Positions 51,955 through 63,174 of a DNA stretch of 64,000 bases are shown here, piece after piece. A program made the position numbers and the translations under genes. This DNA is from Dipetalonema caudispina (taxonomy: Eukaryota; Nematoda; Chromadorea; Rhabditida; Onchocercidae): the NCBI GenBank assembly GCA_013365325.1, contig JABVXV010000014.1:62001-126000 (forward strand), given 5' to 3'. Position 1 is the stretch's first letter; every line of letters begins with the position of its first letter. The notes below the pieces were generated by a model. That model made no database searches and was not told the origin of the DNA. It saw only the letters and a list, made by a program, of their open reading frames with translations.

Positions 51955-52262
51955 TAATAATAATATATCCTTTATCAGTACCTATTAATAATAATATATT
52001 CTTTATCAGTACCTATTAATAATAATATATTCTTTATCAGTACCTATTAATAATAATATATCCTTTATCAGTACCTATTAATAATAATATATTCTTTATC
52101 AGTACCTATTAATAATAATATACCCTTTATCAGTACCTATTAATAATAATATATTCTTTATCAGTACTTATTAATAATAATATATCCTTTATCAGTACCT
52201 ATTAATAATAATATATCCTTTATCAGTACCTATTAATAATAATATACCCTTTATCAGTATCT
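51955..52262. repeat. 31-base minisatellite, about 10 copies
   Basis: A unit of the form CTTTATCAGTACCTATTAAT plus an AATAATATAT-like remainder recurs with an exact 31-base period. TTTATCAGTA begins at 51971, 52002, 52033, 52064, 52095, 52126, 52157, 52188, 52219 and 52250. Units differ mainly at one or two positions (TATTCTTT, TATCCTTT, TACCCTTT). Confidence 0.95.
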
Positions 52263-54349
52263 ATCAACAATGCAAAAAAGAATTTTGATTGCAAATTGCT
52301 AAAATGATATTTTCTCATCCTAATATTTATGGCCTAAAAAATGATTGCAATAACAGTAATAGTAATAATATCAGCGCAATTAATACTAAAAAGTGATGAG
52401 TCATAATTCATTCAGTAACCAATGAAAATGAAATGTAATTCTCTTTTCGATCTGAATGGTTTCTATTTCAAAAAAAAAAAAAAAAAGCTTAAGAATTGAA
52501 TGTTTAAAAGTAAATGTTACGATTTCCTTTTTTTTTTTTCTCCCCCTCCTCTCTCTCTCTCTCTCTCTTTTTACAGAGAGATCTTAATCTTTATGCTTGT
52601 CTTCCTGATTGTGAACCACTTTTTTGATTGATACATCATAAATAAATGTATCTCTCATAAATTGTTGATTTTCATGATCGGTAAGAATGGTGGAACATGA
52701 AAATGTTAAACCGATATTTGTCCACAATTATTATTATCATATCTTATCAAAATAACATTAGTAAAATATTTGAGGATAATCACTTTTGTAAAGATCATCT
52801 TGGGTGATTTATGGATAGATACTGTTATCATTGTTGTATAAACAGATTAGAAAGTGATATCAGTTTTCGATACTTTTCAATTAAGCAAATACACATTTCT
52901 TATTTTATTGGGCAATTAGAAACAAACTTTACAATATAAAAAGGTAAATGGAAGCCTAGTCTTTTTCAGATTTTTATATCACCTAAATAACTTGCTAACA
53001 TATTTTTGTCTGTTTAAGTTTACTGTATTCTATCCAAAAAATTTGGAATAAATTCGTCGTACATATCTGTTCTACATTTGTTTCAAGGGATTAAAACAAA
53101 ATTAGCTTTATTCATTTCATCAATAATTTTAATTGAACTACAAGGTAAATGAATCGTGGCCAATCCATTTCATAGTGCTATCCAAGCCAAGACTTTGATT
53201 AAGTAAAGCAAATTGGACATGTAACATATCATGATCTTAATGAAATAATTTTTATTATGACTGAAATTATCCCAATCAACCATTACTATTGATCTCGATT
53301 TTTTCCAAAGAGAAAAAAAAAAAAAAAAAGAATAGAAATGGTAAGATGAAGAGAGAGAAGGACGATGATTGTTATCAAATTCTTTCATGCACCAAATAAT
53401 TAAAACTTCCAATCGACGTCTTACCATGGAAATAATTATAAGATGTTGAATTTTCGAACTAATTTCTATTTATATATAGTTTTTATTGGGTCGATCACGG
53501 CAACGTATACCGCCTTCTCTTCCCACTTTTATCATTGGAAAAATGTCGTCTTTTAACTGTCGAAAAAAGACGCGAGAGAAGATATGAAAATGAATTATTC
53601 CTTTCATCAATTGTGTCGATTTACTTCTTTTAGTTGTCAAATTCTATAAAATTTAAATTTTTCTTTCGATATTTTGTAACAAAGGAATAATGCGCATCCC
53701 GAACAATGCAAGAGAAAATGGTTTCCATTTTAGTAAAATTTCACATTTTATAAGATCTACTTTTTCCTTTTTTTTTTTTTTTTGTTTTCGTTTCTCTTCT
53801 TTGATCATTGTAATAATTAAGAGCCTTAATATGTCGCAGCAGTAGTAGATTCACATTTATTTAAATTCTATAAAACAAATTGTTCAATGTGTATGTAGAT
53901 AGATAAGGCATTTAATTTTAGCATTTTAAACAAATTTTAGGCTGAAACTAAAATTTTATTTCGATAACTTTCAAGTTGGTAGATTTTTCTTTTTAACAAT
54001 GAATCATTTCAAATAAAATTGCATGGAAAAGTAAATGGTAAATGGTGCAAATAATCGCATTTAAAATGGTATATTTTGACTTTTACATATGTAAAATGTT
54101 AAAAAAAATTTGAAAAGCAATGAAAATATTTCCGTCAGATTCCAATTTTTTATATCAAATAATATGACACAAATAAAATTATTACATTTATTGAATTCGA
54201 ATCTTTTTTTTAATTGTTATCTTATCATTTTACATCTATTTGTGATAGCAATGAATTTAACAAGAACGGATTACAATTAGTGTCTACTTTAATCTTTTGA
54301 TATAGAATTGATGATGTTATAATGTTTTAATAACATTTTGCAAATATAT

Positions 54350-57300
54350 TTACAATTCATCATTAATCCTCTGAAGACATTTTGTTTCATCTCCTTCTGT
54401 AATTACGAAGTAGTAAATTATGAGAAAGAGAAGGAAAATGACCGGATATAACGTTCGACAATATTTATCGATATGACGAGCAGTTGAATGATAACGACTT
54501 GATTCCAACATAAGTAACATCATCTGATATCGTGACATATCATTCACACCTGTTTCTGCTTTCTTCCGCTAAAATCATTTGCTATAAATTAATTAATTGC
54601 AAGGATACTGAGAGAGAATGTGTATGATAGAAAAAAAAAAAAAGAAAAAGAAAAAGAAAAAGAAAAAAAGTAATATTTGATAACTCGGTAATTTAATTTC
54701 ACAAACTTATTTTATAAATTTGAAGATATAAGCTAATTAGTAATGCCACTAATTGCACTAATGTTAAAAAATAATTACTTTTTAAAGCTGAATTTAATCA
54801 TTTCTTAAAAAGCAATGTAAAAATTCTCATATTTGAGACTGCAAATAAAAGAGCCATCAAATATCAAACATATTAAAAAGTATGAAAAGGATGAATTAAG
54901 GAATAAAAATGAATAAATGTAAAGGCAGAAATATTTCTTAAAAAAAAAAAAAAAAAAAAAAGAAATTAATTGAAGCTGTTTTTTAAAAAGAATTTAAAAA
55001 AGATGAAGAAGAATAAAAAACCACAAAAATATGTAATGAATGAAATGATAGGCATATAATAAGTAATATGAAGAGGAGAATAATAATTGTTTACCAATTC
55101 TCGGGATTTATATTCGAGTGAAATGACAATTAAAGCTTCGAGCATTGTTATAAAGACGAAACTTGCCGTGAAACCAAACCAGAGATCAATGGCCTGAGGA
55201 AAACAAATTTTGTAAATTAAGAATTAATTATTTTCTATGTTTTGTTCGTTCAAGAAATTATTGCTTTCTTTTGTACTAAACACTTAAGACAAAAATGTAA
55301 AAGACGATTAATGAAAGCAAAATTTTAAACTAAATTAACTATTTGAAGAATTTGAAATAATCATTTCATTCGTTTCAAATTTCATGTTCCTATCAAAAAC
55401 ATCAAAAATTGTAACCTTCATGTATGAAACTTTTGGTAACATTTCCTTAACTGCGCTACTTTCAGCACTAAGTGTTAGAAATAATGTCAATGAGCCAAAT
55501 ATTCTGCCGGTGACGAATTCTTCCGGTAACCATACACTGATCCATGAAAAGACAACACAAATTGCAGTAGGAATATAAGTTCGTGTCATATGATACCCAA
55601 GACTACGTTTAAGTTGACAACTTGCTTCCAAGCATGAAAAATTACCTGAAAATTAGCGTTAGAATTTTTAAACTTCATGAGGACAATTAGACTGAAATAT
55701 TCTTACTCAAGTAAATAACGTATGATCATATTTGTTGTTTATTTAATTATTGATAAAAGAAGTAGCAAAATTTCTTCAACTCAACGAAATTTGAAGTTGC
55801 GTAAGAACAAAACGTGAATACAAGGTTAACGTACTGCTACGTGCAACGTTTCCTGAGAATTCTTTCATCCTACCTTTTCTTATCCTTTCAGTTTGAACTG
55901 AACTTTTGTCTTTTGCAGTACAAATTAATTATTGTTGGAGAACTTAAAATTCCCAAAATTTGTTAAATACCCGTTTTACGTAAACCATCACAGTATCGCT
56001 TGTAATATTTCTCGACGTAAAGTTCTTCTGCTTCCATATGTTTATTCATTCGAATTGCATCATTTAAACGAGGGAACCAACTGTATCGTATTGAATTTTG
56101 ACCTGATGCTACTATACCAGTTGAATTTTCAAAATACTGATTTATTCAATATGCATAGACGTTGAACTGCTAAGTACTTTGTCTAAGTATTAAGTAAATG
56201 TGTAAGTATGCAAATTTAAACAAGTACAGAAGTTTAATTAAGTAATATTTTTTCCTGAATTTTTGTTTTTCTCCAAGGTCACAGATAATATATTTTCGAT
56301 TAGAATTGTTACATTACCTTATCTTAGATGCTTTAATTTGATTCCTTTAAGATAATTTACCTGTCATATTTTAGCCTTACCTGTACAATGTTTTTAGAGC
56401 AACTAAGCTTTTTTGCATATGAAAAAAGTGAAATAGTACTCACTAGCACTGATCTTCAATGAGCATACTTGATTATCATGAGGATATTTGCATAAAATAA
56501 GTTTGCATGATGGTTTCAGATATATGCTAAAATACTATATATTACAAAATTTATGCCTCTAAATCTGTTAAAATCTGCCCATTTAATGTGTAATAAAATA
56601 TTTGTTGACATATTAGGTGAGTGATAAATAAGCCTATTAAGCTTAAAAATAAGTTAATTGATGAGTTATGTTAATTATCATAATTAAAAGTAACATACTG
56701 AGTTTCAAAGAAAATTTCGCCATTAGGAAATACGTACAACCAGAAATTCAACGTTGTCATTCGATGATATTCTGCCTCTTTGGCATTCCGGAAAAATGGT
56801 GCTGGACGCCAAATTTGCCTACAAATATCACTACTGATAGTATACAGTCTATAAGTGATGATGGGAAAAGGAAGAAAGGACGGAAAAGATTTAAACCATT
56901 TCTAAGTTATTTAATAAAAAGTAAGACAGAAATTTTCGTTAATGAACATTTCCGTAAAAATAGAATTTGTAAAATGTTAACTTAAGAGTATTTTCATCGT
57001 TGACTAAAATTGGTCGATCAAATTGATGCGCTAAGCGTCGATCATGCCATGCCATACGTAGCCATATATCCATATCATAATCCTATTTTTTTTTTTTTTT
57101 TTTTTTTTTTTTGATTTTTTGAACAAAAATTAAATTTTAAATGGAAATTGATTGCTGCAATATGATACTTGTCCAAGCCCATGAACATTTAGGAAAAATT
57201 ATTTTTTCAAATTCAAATTTTGTAAAAACTTTTGAAAAGAAAAAAATCAAAAATTAATAGTATTAACATACCATTGTACTTTGATCAAAATTTGACATTG

Positions 57301-60005
57301 ATTGAATTAATATTCCAAAAAATACCTCCGTAATTTTACCCTCGAGAATAATTGGTGGTGACCTTGAAATATTGATGATGAAAAAACGAGTAATTTCTAA
57401 AAAAAAAAAAAAAATATAGTTGAAAAAAAAAAAAAAAAGAAGGAAACAAACCTGGAATCATATTGACTTTTGTTAAGGAACGGTATTAGGACAGATGATG
57501 AGAGAGGTATCACATTAGACATTATATCATTATCAAATATACTTAAAATATTGCTTAATTGAATGTCTTGTTTGAAGAATATCGTTGAATTATTCATTTC
57601 CTCTCTTAAACTTCCATTCGTTTTTGCCTAAATTTTTATTGAAATTTCATAAGCTTAATTTTTATCATTTACTTTGTAGCAGTATGATATCATAAATGTA
57701 CACATTGTAATAATGCTTTTAATCTCTCTCTTTTTTTTTTTCTTTTGTTCTGAAATTTCATCATTTAAATTTCTTTCAAAGTAAATAATATCAAAAGAAA
57801 TATTTATGAGACTAATAGATAAACATTAACCTTTTCATCGCTTGGCTCCTTTTCATTCGAATTTTGCGAAACTAAAAATCTAATTAGTTCGAACGAAATT
57901 GTTATAAGTAATTACTAGTCGAATTGAATTTGCCAATAACAATTAAGTGATAATGTTCCTTTCATTAATTTTAAAATGAAGTTTTTATGATTGTGACGAA
58001 CTTTTCGTTACTTTGTCGGTATTCTCAGTGTCAAATTCTTCTGGGATACAAACTTTTTCACGATTAATTTTAAGTCCTTTGTGAAATTCAAGCAATGATT
58101 CTATTTGACCAAGTTTATAAAAATCAGCTACTTCTTGATTACGTATAATAATTATCTTTTGCGTGGAATCAGCGCCTATCTAAAATTATTTTTTTTCCAT
58201 AAAAAATCGAAAAAAAAAGACAGATTTAAAAAAAGAAATAAATGCAAAAAATATCCATCCATAATTTGGTACTTATTTACTTGATAAGTGATTTCCGCTC
58301 TTGGATTAATGATACGAATTCCTTCTATTGGAATTAATTGCGATCTGACAAATCGTTGCGAATTATAATCCTGATTGTATTTGGTACTGAATAAAACACT
58401 TGGCGTTTTTGTTCCCAGTTGTAGTAAGTTAGACTTTTGCGATATCTCCGTGCTAAAGAATAGTGGAAAAGCGCAAAACAATTACTTCAGTATTTTCATC
58501 AAAGTTCAAAAGTTGGTGATAATTATTAATAATTTCAGCGTTCATGTTTTCTATGAAGACAATATAAGTTTTTTGATAGTTTTGAATTCGTAACTGTGAT
58601 AATCCTCGGAATGAACGAATTTTTTCTCTTTTCTTTCTTCTCTTCCTCTTAAAAAATAAGAAAAAAAAAAGAAAAAACAAGAAGAATCCGTGAATTGATC
58701 TGATAAAGCGAATTATTACATATTTCGGATAAATTAATTGCAATAATCGTAAATATATCAATGCTCCTTTCTAATTTTTTCCTTGCAATAAACTCAAATT
58801 TACCTGGTTGAAAAGTATAATTCAACATTTCTGCTATCTTCCACATTTAAAGATGTTTTCTTTTTAGCTGCATAATTATTACATATTTCGGATAAATTAA
58901 TTCCATGTTTTCTGAATAATTAGAAATTAATATCAATCTTCTATCTTCTACTTTAATTGAAGTGAAGAAAAAGAATGTGAAAATTTTACCAATTCTGTTA
59001 AAACAAACATATTATGAAATTGTTTCACTGAATAAAATTATTAAATTTGTGCAAAAAGAAATTCAATTTTTCTATGAAATTAAAATAAGAATGATAATCA
59101 AAAATGTTGTTTGGCTCATTCATGTCAGGTAATAAAAATTAATAACCAACTTTGCTGTAGAGAGAGAATCGATTAACAAATATCGACTATAATTTCCACA
59201 TATTTTCTTGAAATTGATATGCACAATCTTAATTTTATAGATACTTTAAGTTATAAGTGGTATAATTTTATTTCAGAGTGATTCAACAAATTATATAGTC
59301 ATAAATGATGTATGGAAATGAAGAATGAAATGTTGAATCATTGAAATGAAAAACAAGAAATAAAAAGTTGAAAAAAGCTGAAATAAAAAAATTGAATTGA
59401 AAAATTAAAAGAGTAAATTAACCTTATATTTAGAGAGCAGATATTTCGGTAAACCAAATTTTACCAATTCCGCTACACTGTTCAATGATACTTGTACCTT
59501 TCGTATTGATAACAGATCAAGAATTTCGGCCGTAGGCGCAATCTCACCTTTCTCAAATAACCGAAACTTTGAAATTAAACATTTAAAATAAGTATATATT
59601 TAATAAGTTATAAATCGACATGTAAATAAGTAATTGCTAAATGCTAAAACAAAATCGAACTACAGGAATATTAGGTATAGCATATTTCTTTTTAAATTAA
59701 TTGGCCTTAATTACATATTTTATTTATCTTTTAAATGCAATAGACTATTTCTTTATGAGTTTTTTTTTTTCTTTTTTAGATATTGTTCACATATATGTAA
59801 TTTGTCAACCTACCTGCAATTTCCACCATAAATTCCATGCCTCACATTGCGGTAATTTTCCGCATCGAATTCCAAGATCTTCAGCTTGATAAGTTGTATT
59901 AACCCATAGTTGAAATTTGAAAGAATTCCGAGCTAACGATAATCGTAAACTAATCGCTTCAACGAATATTGAAGCAAAAAAAATAAATAAAAAATTTAAA
60001 TCCAT
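54350..60005 (-). CDS. divergent Cys-loop ligand-gated ion channel with long N-terminal extension, 15 or more exons
   Basis: Exons: 60005-59814, 59566-59423, 58911-58804, 58452-58281, 58179-58002, 57871-57831, 57627-57452, 57362-57272, 57082-56982, 56848-56699, 56526-56444, 56111-55971, 55645-55416, 55193-55095 and 54568-54350; about 708 residues. It starts with a signal peptide (MDLNFLFIFFASIFVEA). The last ~430 residues are a pentameric receptor subunit: DMDIWLRMAWHD, RQIWRPAPFF, a Cys-loop with exactly 13 residues between cysteines (C-KLILCKYPHDNQV-C), loop C (RYCDGLRKTGNFSCLEASCQ), TM1 (YIPTAICVVFSWISVWL), TM2 (GRIFGSLTLFLTLSAES), TM3 (WFGFTASFVFITMLEALIVI) and TM4 (TLYPVIFLLFLIIYYFVIT). 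About 280 residues lie before the usual domain start. The PAR motif of anion channels before TM2 is TGR. From the family it is a plasma-membrane channel gated by a small ligand; ligand and ion are unknown. The 59423/58911 junction does not keep frame, so a small exon is missing or that acceptor is wrong. Confidence 0.85.
58711..58902. repeat. 29-base perfect direct repeat, one copy in an exon
   Basis: The same 29 bases (AATTATTACATATTTCGGAT plus AAATTAATT) occur at 58711-58739 and 58874-58902. The second lies inside the third ion channel exon (minus-strand NLSEICNNY). The first lies in the following intron and keeps the same reading (INLSEICNNS). Confidence 0.9.
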
Positions 60006-60869
60006 CGTTATTAGAGAAGACGAATAGAGAAACTCCACTGTTTTGTGACATGTTGAACGAGAAAGATTTCTGAAAAACCAGTTGTTGATTATCGGTTGTC
60101 AAAACAATTGCTGGAAAGGAAGTTCAAAAATCGGAACGTAAATGTTCGTCATCATACGACAAAATGATCGTACAGACGAGTTAAGAGGCAAAATTTTAGG
60201 CAATTTTCTTCAAAGATTTTTCATGAGACAATTTTAGAAATTTACCTAATTCAATGCAAAAAAAAAATTTTGAATACCAAAAAATGAATTTTATTTTTTG
60301 AAATTTGATCCAATCTAGAAATTGCTCTGACAGTCAAATTTTTAACATATCTTCGAATTATAAATCTTTAGGCTGTTGTCGTTGTAAAATAGTACGTAAA
60401 AGTTTAGAAAGCGATCAGTTAATATATCGTATAAATTTTTAGGCAAATTTTGATATTTCCATTAAATTAACTTCTACATAGTTTGCAGAATTGATTTTGG
60501 AATGATTTTGGATATCGGAAAAACAAATTTTTAACATACGGCAAAAAAAAATTTATTTTCTTTGAAAAGGGCTCTCAAAGAAATCCATTCAATTAGATTA
60601 AATATTATGAGGTATTTATATTAAATACTAAAATATAAGTTGTTAAAGTTTAAAATATTTTCCCTACTTTCGTAACAATGCGTTTCCTAATTTGTCGAAT
60701 ACGATAACAAAACCATTTAATGCGGTCCATTTAAGTCAGATAATTAGCTGAAAGAAAAAACTTCAATTTCATTTTTTCAACATTTTCAATTTTATACCAA
60801 AAAAAGTAATCAGATGTATAATTTTAATATTCCTGAAACATTTAAAATTTTACATTTCAAATCTCAAAT

Positions 60870-60963
60870 GACACTAAAATATTTCATAGTCGAATGCAAT
60901 GATGAACTACCATAAAAATATGGTAGTTCATCATTGCATTCGACTATGAAATATTTTAGTGTC
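60870..60963. repeat. perfect inverted repeat, 45-base arms with 4-base loop
   Basis: The left arm (60870-60914) is the exact reverse complement of the right arm (60919-60963), separated by AAAA. Pairing stops immediately outside the arms (T60869 against C60964). It sits about 870 bases upstream of the ion channel start codon. Confidence 0.95.
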
Positions 60964-61430
60964 CACTTTTCTCTTTTCAATAATTCTAAATCGTGCAGAT
61001 ATCATTTATCAAAATTTTATAACTTAATTAAATTATAACGAAAACTATTCATAAAGTTAAAAAGGAATTTGAAAAATACTGAAAATATTTGAGTAATAGA
61101 TTTAGTTTATGAAACTATTTCTTCCTAGTTATATATCAATAAAGAAAAAAAAAAAAAAATCAAACATTAGGACAAGATGGATGATGCAATCCAATCATTC
61201 TTTGGCCTAGTTTAATTTCTATAGGTTGAGGTTTAAAATGTCTGATGGATATAAAACGGCGATATCAATCGCTATAATCTTTTTCGTCTCTCATCCTCTA
61301 AATTTTTAATTTTTTTTTTCCCACAAATAAACCGCATAAAAATTAGCTCTCATCTATTATCACCTTTTTTTTTTTTTTTTTTTTTTTCCTTCATTTTCAT
61401 CTTTCACTTCCGAAAATATTTAGGAATGAA

Positions 61431-61608
61431 TGTGTATGTGTGTGTATGTGTGTGTATGTGTGTGTGTATGTGAAATGAAAGAGCAAAAACATACCTCTGC
61501 CTAATGTTAATATTGTAGAAAATGCGACATTTACACAACAATGAAGTAAATGTTAATGAGGCGGAATGATTCATATACACATTGTTGTTGTTGTTGTTGT
61601 TGTTGTTA
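61431..61608. repeat. simple repeats (TGTGTATG)n and (TTG)n
   Basis: TGTGTATG-type dinucleotide-rich sequence at about 61431-61471, and eight or so TTG units at about 61584-61608. They are not part of any gene I can see. Confidence 0.85.
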
Positions 61609-62580
61609 CACTCTTATTATTATTATAATTATTATGATGATAGGTAAAGATGGGTAATGAATGATAGTCAATAATATCTAATGGCTATTATAATTTTGCA
61701 ATTCAGTAAGTTTTATTGCAGATTTGTTCAAAAGTAAAAAATTTGTTAAAGGAATGAAATAATATTTTAATAGTATTAATTTGTATGTATTTGAAAATAT
61801 TAAATGACAATTTGTTCCTTTGGAACTATAAAGAAGATTTAAGCATTTTAACAAATTGCGGACTCTTGAAGATTAAAATTAGTGTTAATAATAAGATAAA
61901 TTCTCTTCATTCGTTTTAAATTAAATTATCATATCTCATTTGTGCATCATACAAAGTGTAAATTGGTCAAAAATTTTTTGAAGCATAGTGGTCAAAATTT
62001 TTGGAGCATAGTGAATTACTCACTTTAAGCAAATAAAAGCCAAAAGCCAAATTTCAGATCTTCTTCAACAGCAACATAAAATCGATATAACAAATAGAGC
62101 GAAAAAGAATGTGGTAGATGATGTAGTCGTAGGCTATCCTTCCTCTGAAAATTCATTCCATTCAACTTTTGGATACTTCAAATGAACTTTAAATGATTAA
62201 TAAAAAATGCTTTTCCTCATCCGAATAGTAGTTAAAGTATTTCCAATTTTAGGGGAATTATTATTTTCGTCTTTTTGTTCACATCTTTCCGTTTTATCCT
62301 TCATTGACATGCATTAAAAAGTCCGCAATTTGTCAACAAAGGAAAATTTATCTTTTTCAAATCTGAATTCGAATTAGGAATTCTATCTGTGGAATTAAAA
62401 ACAAATTTTTATAATTATTGAATTAGTCGGTAAGTGATAAAATTAAGCTAATGAAATGAATTACTTTTATGAAGTCAAAGTAAGATTGTAATAAACTGAG
62501 GTAATATTACCTCAATTTGATGACAATTTATATTAAATAATCCGAATCCTAGAAATTTGTTGCCAAATTGAATGCACATG

Positions 62581-62778
62581 TTAATGTGATTGATTGATTG
62601 ATTTTTTTATAAAGTTATGTCGAATGGGAAGTGTCAAAGTTCGATGATATTCAATAACTTTCCCTGATTCCCGATTATATTTTCGAATTTCGATATTTAA
62701 TTCGTTCGTCATTACACCATCGATAGCATTGTAAAAACGATGATCCATTTCTTTTAGTTTTTTTCCTAACAGTTGCAT
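62581..62778 (-). other. possible coding exon of an unrecognised gene
   Basis: A 65-codon minus-strand frame has protein-like composition (KEMDHRFYNAIDGVMTNELN, then KVIEYHRTLTLPIRHNFIKK) unlike the A/T-run frames around it. It can be read either as a small protein from an ATG, or as a last exon entered through the acceptor TGTTAG at about 62766 in phase 1. No partner exon was found upstream, so it is only a candidate. Confidence 0.3.
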
Positions 62779-63139
62779 TCAATAAAAGAAAAGTGCAGAA
62801 AAATTTGTTTCAAAGTATGCAATGATGATCAACACCAATCTATCTATCCATCCTTCCACTTGCATGTAACCCGGAACGATTCAAACAAATCCAGATTCCA
62901 TTGGTTGAATTGAAAGCGGAAGAAAATAAATTAAATTATGAAAAAAAAAAAAAAAAAAAATAAGTAAATTTTTGATTGTTATTGTTGCTGAAGTTAAATC
63001 AGTTATGGTAGAGGGCGGGTTGACTAGCGGTTCAAGAGATTGAAGTAGAAGGAATCAGAGAGATGGGGTGGGTAGATATTATTAGTAGAATGGGTGAGGG
63101 ATTGGGTATATTTATCGAGGAAGTGGACAGATCGTGTCG

Positions 63140-63174
63140 TCTGCTGCTACTGCTGCTGTTGCTGCTGCTGTTGT
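63140..63174. repeat. CTG/TTG trinucleotide repeat
   Basis: An imperfect array of CTG with TTG and CTA variants. It creates a poly-Leu or poly-Cys frame on the plus strand that I do not take as coding. Confidence 0.85.

Larger units (their letters stand above)
48960..54349. other. intergenic, repeat-rich
   Basis: No gene found in about 5.4 kb. It carries a (CA)n microsatellite (49132-49198), a 31-base minisatellite (about 51955-52262), several A/T runs and a short (CT)n (about 52550-52568). A minus-strand AATAAA at 54187-54192 may serve the ion channel gene. Confidence 0.6.

Noticed and set aside
63015..63045. GGTTCAAGAGATT resembling a tRNA T-arm
   Set aside because: No matching acceptor stem, D-arm or anticodon stem could be folded around it.
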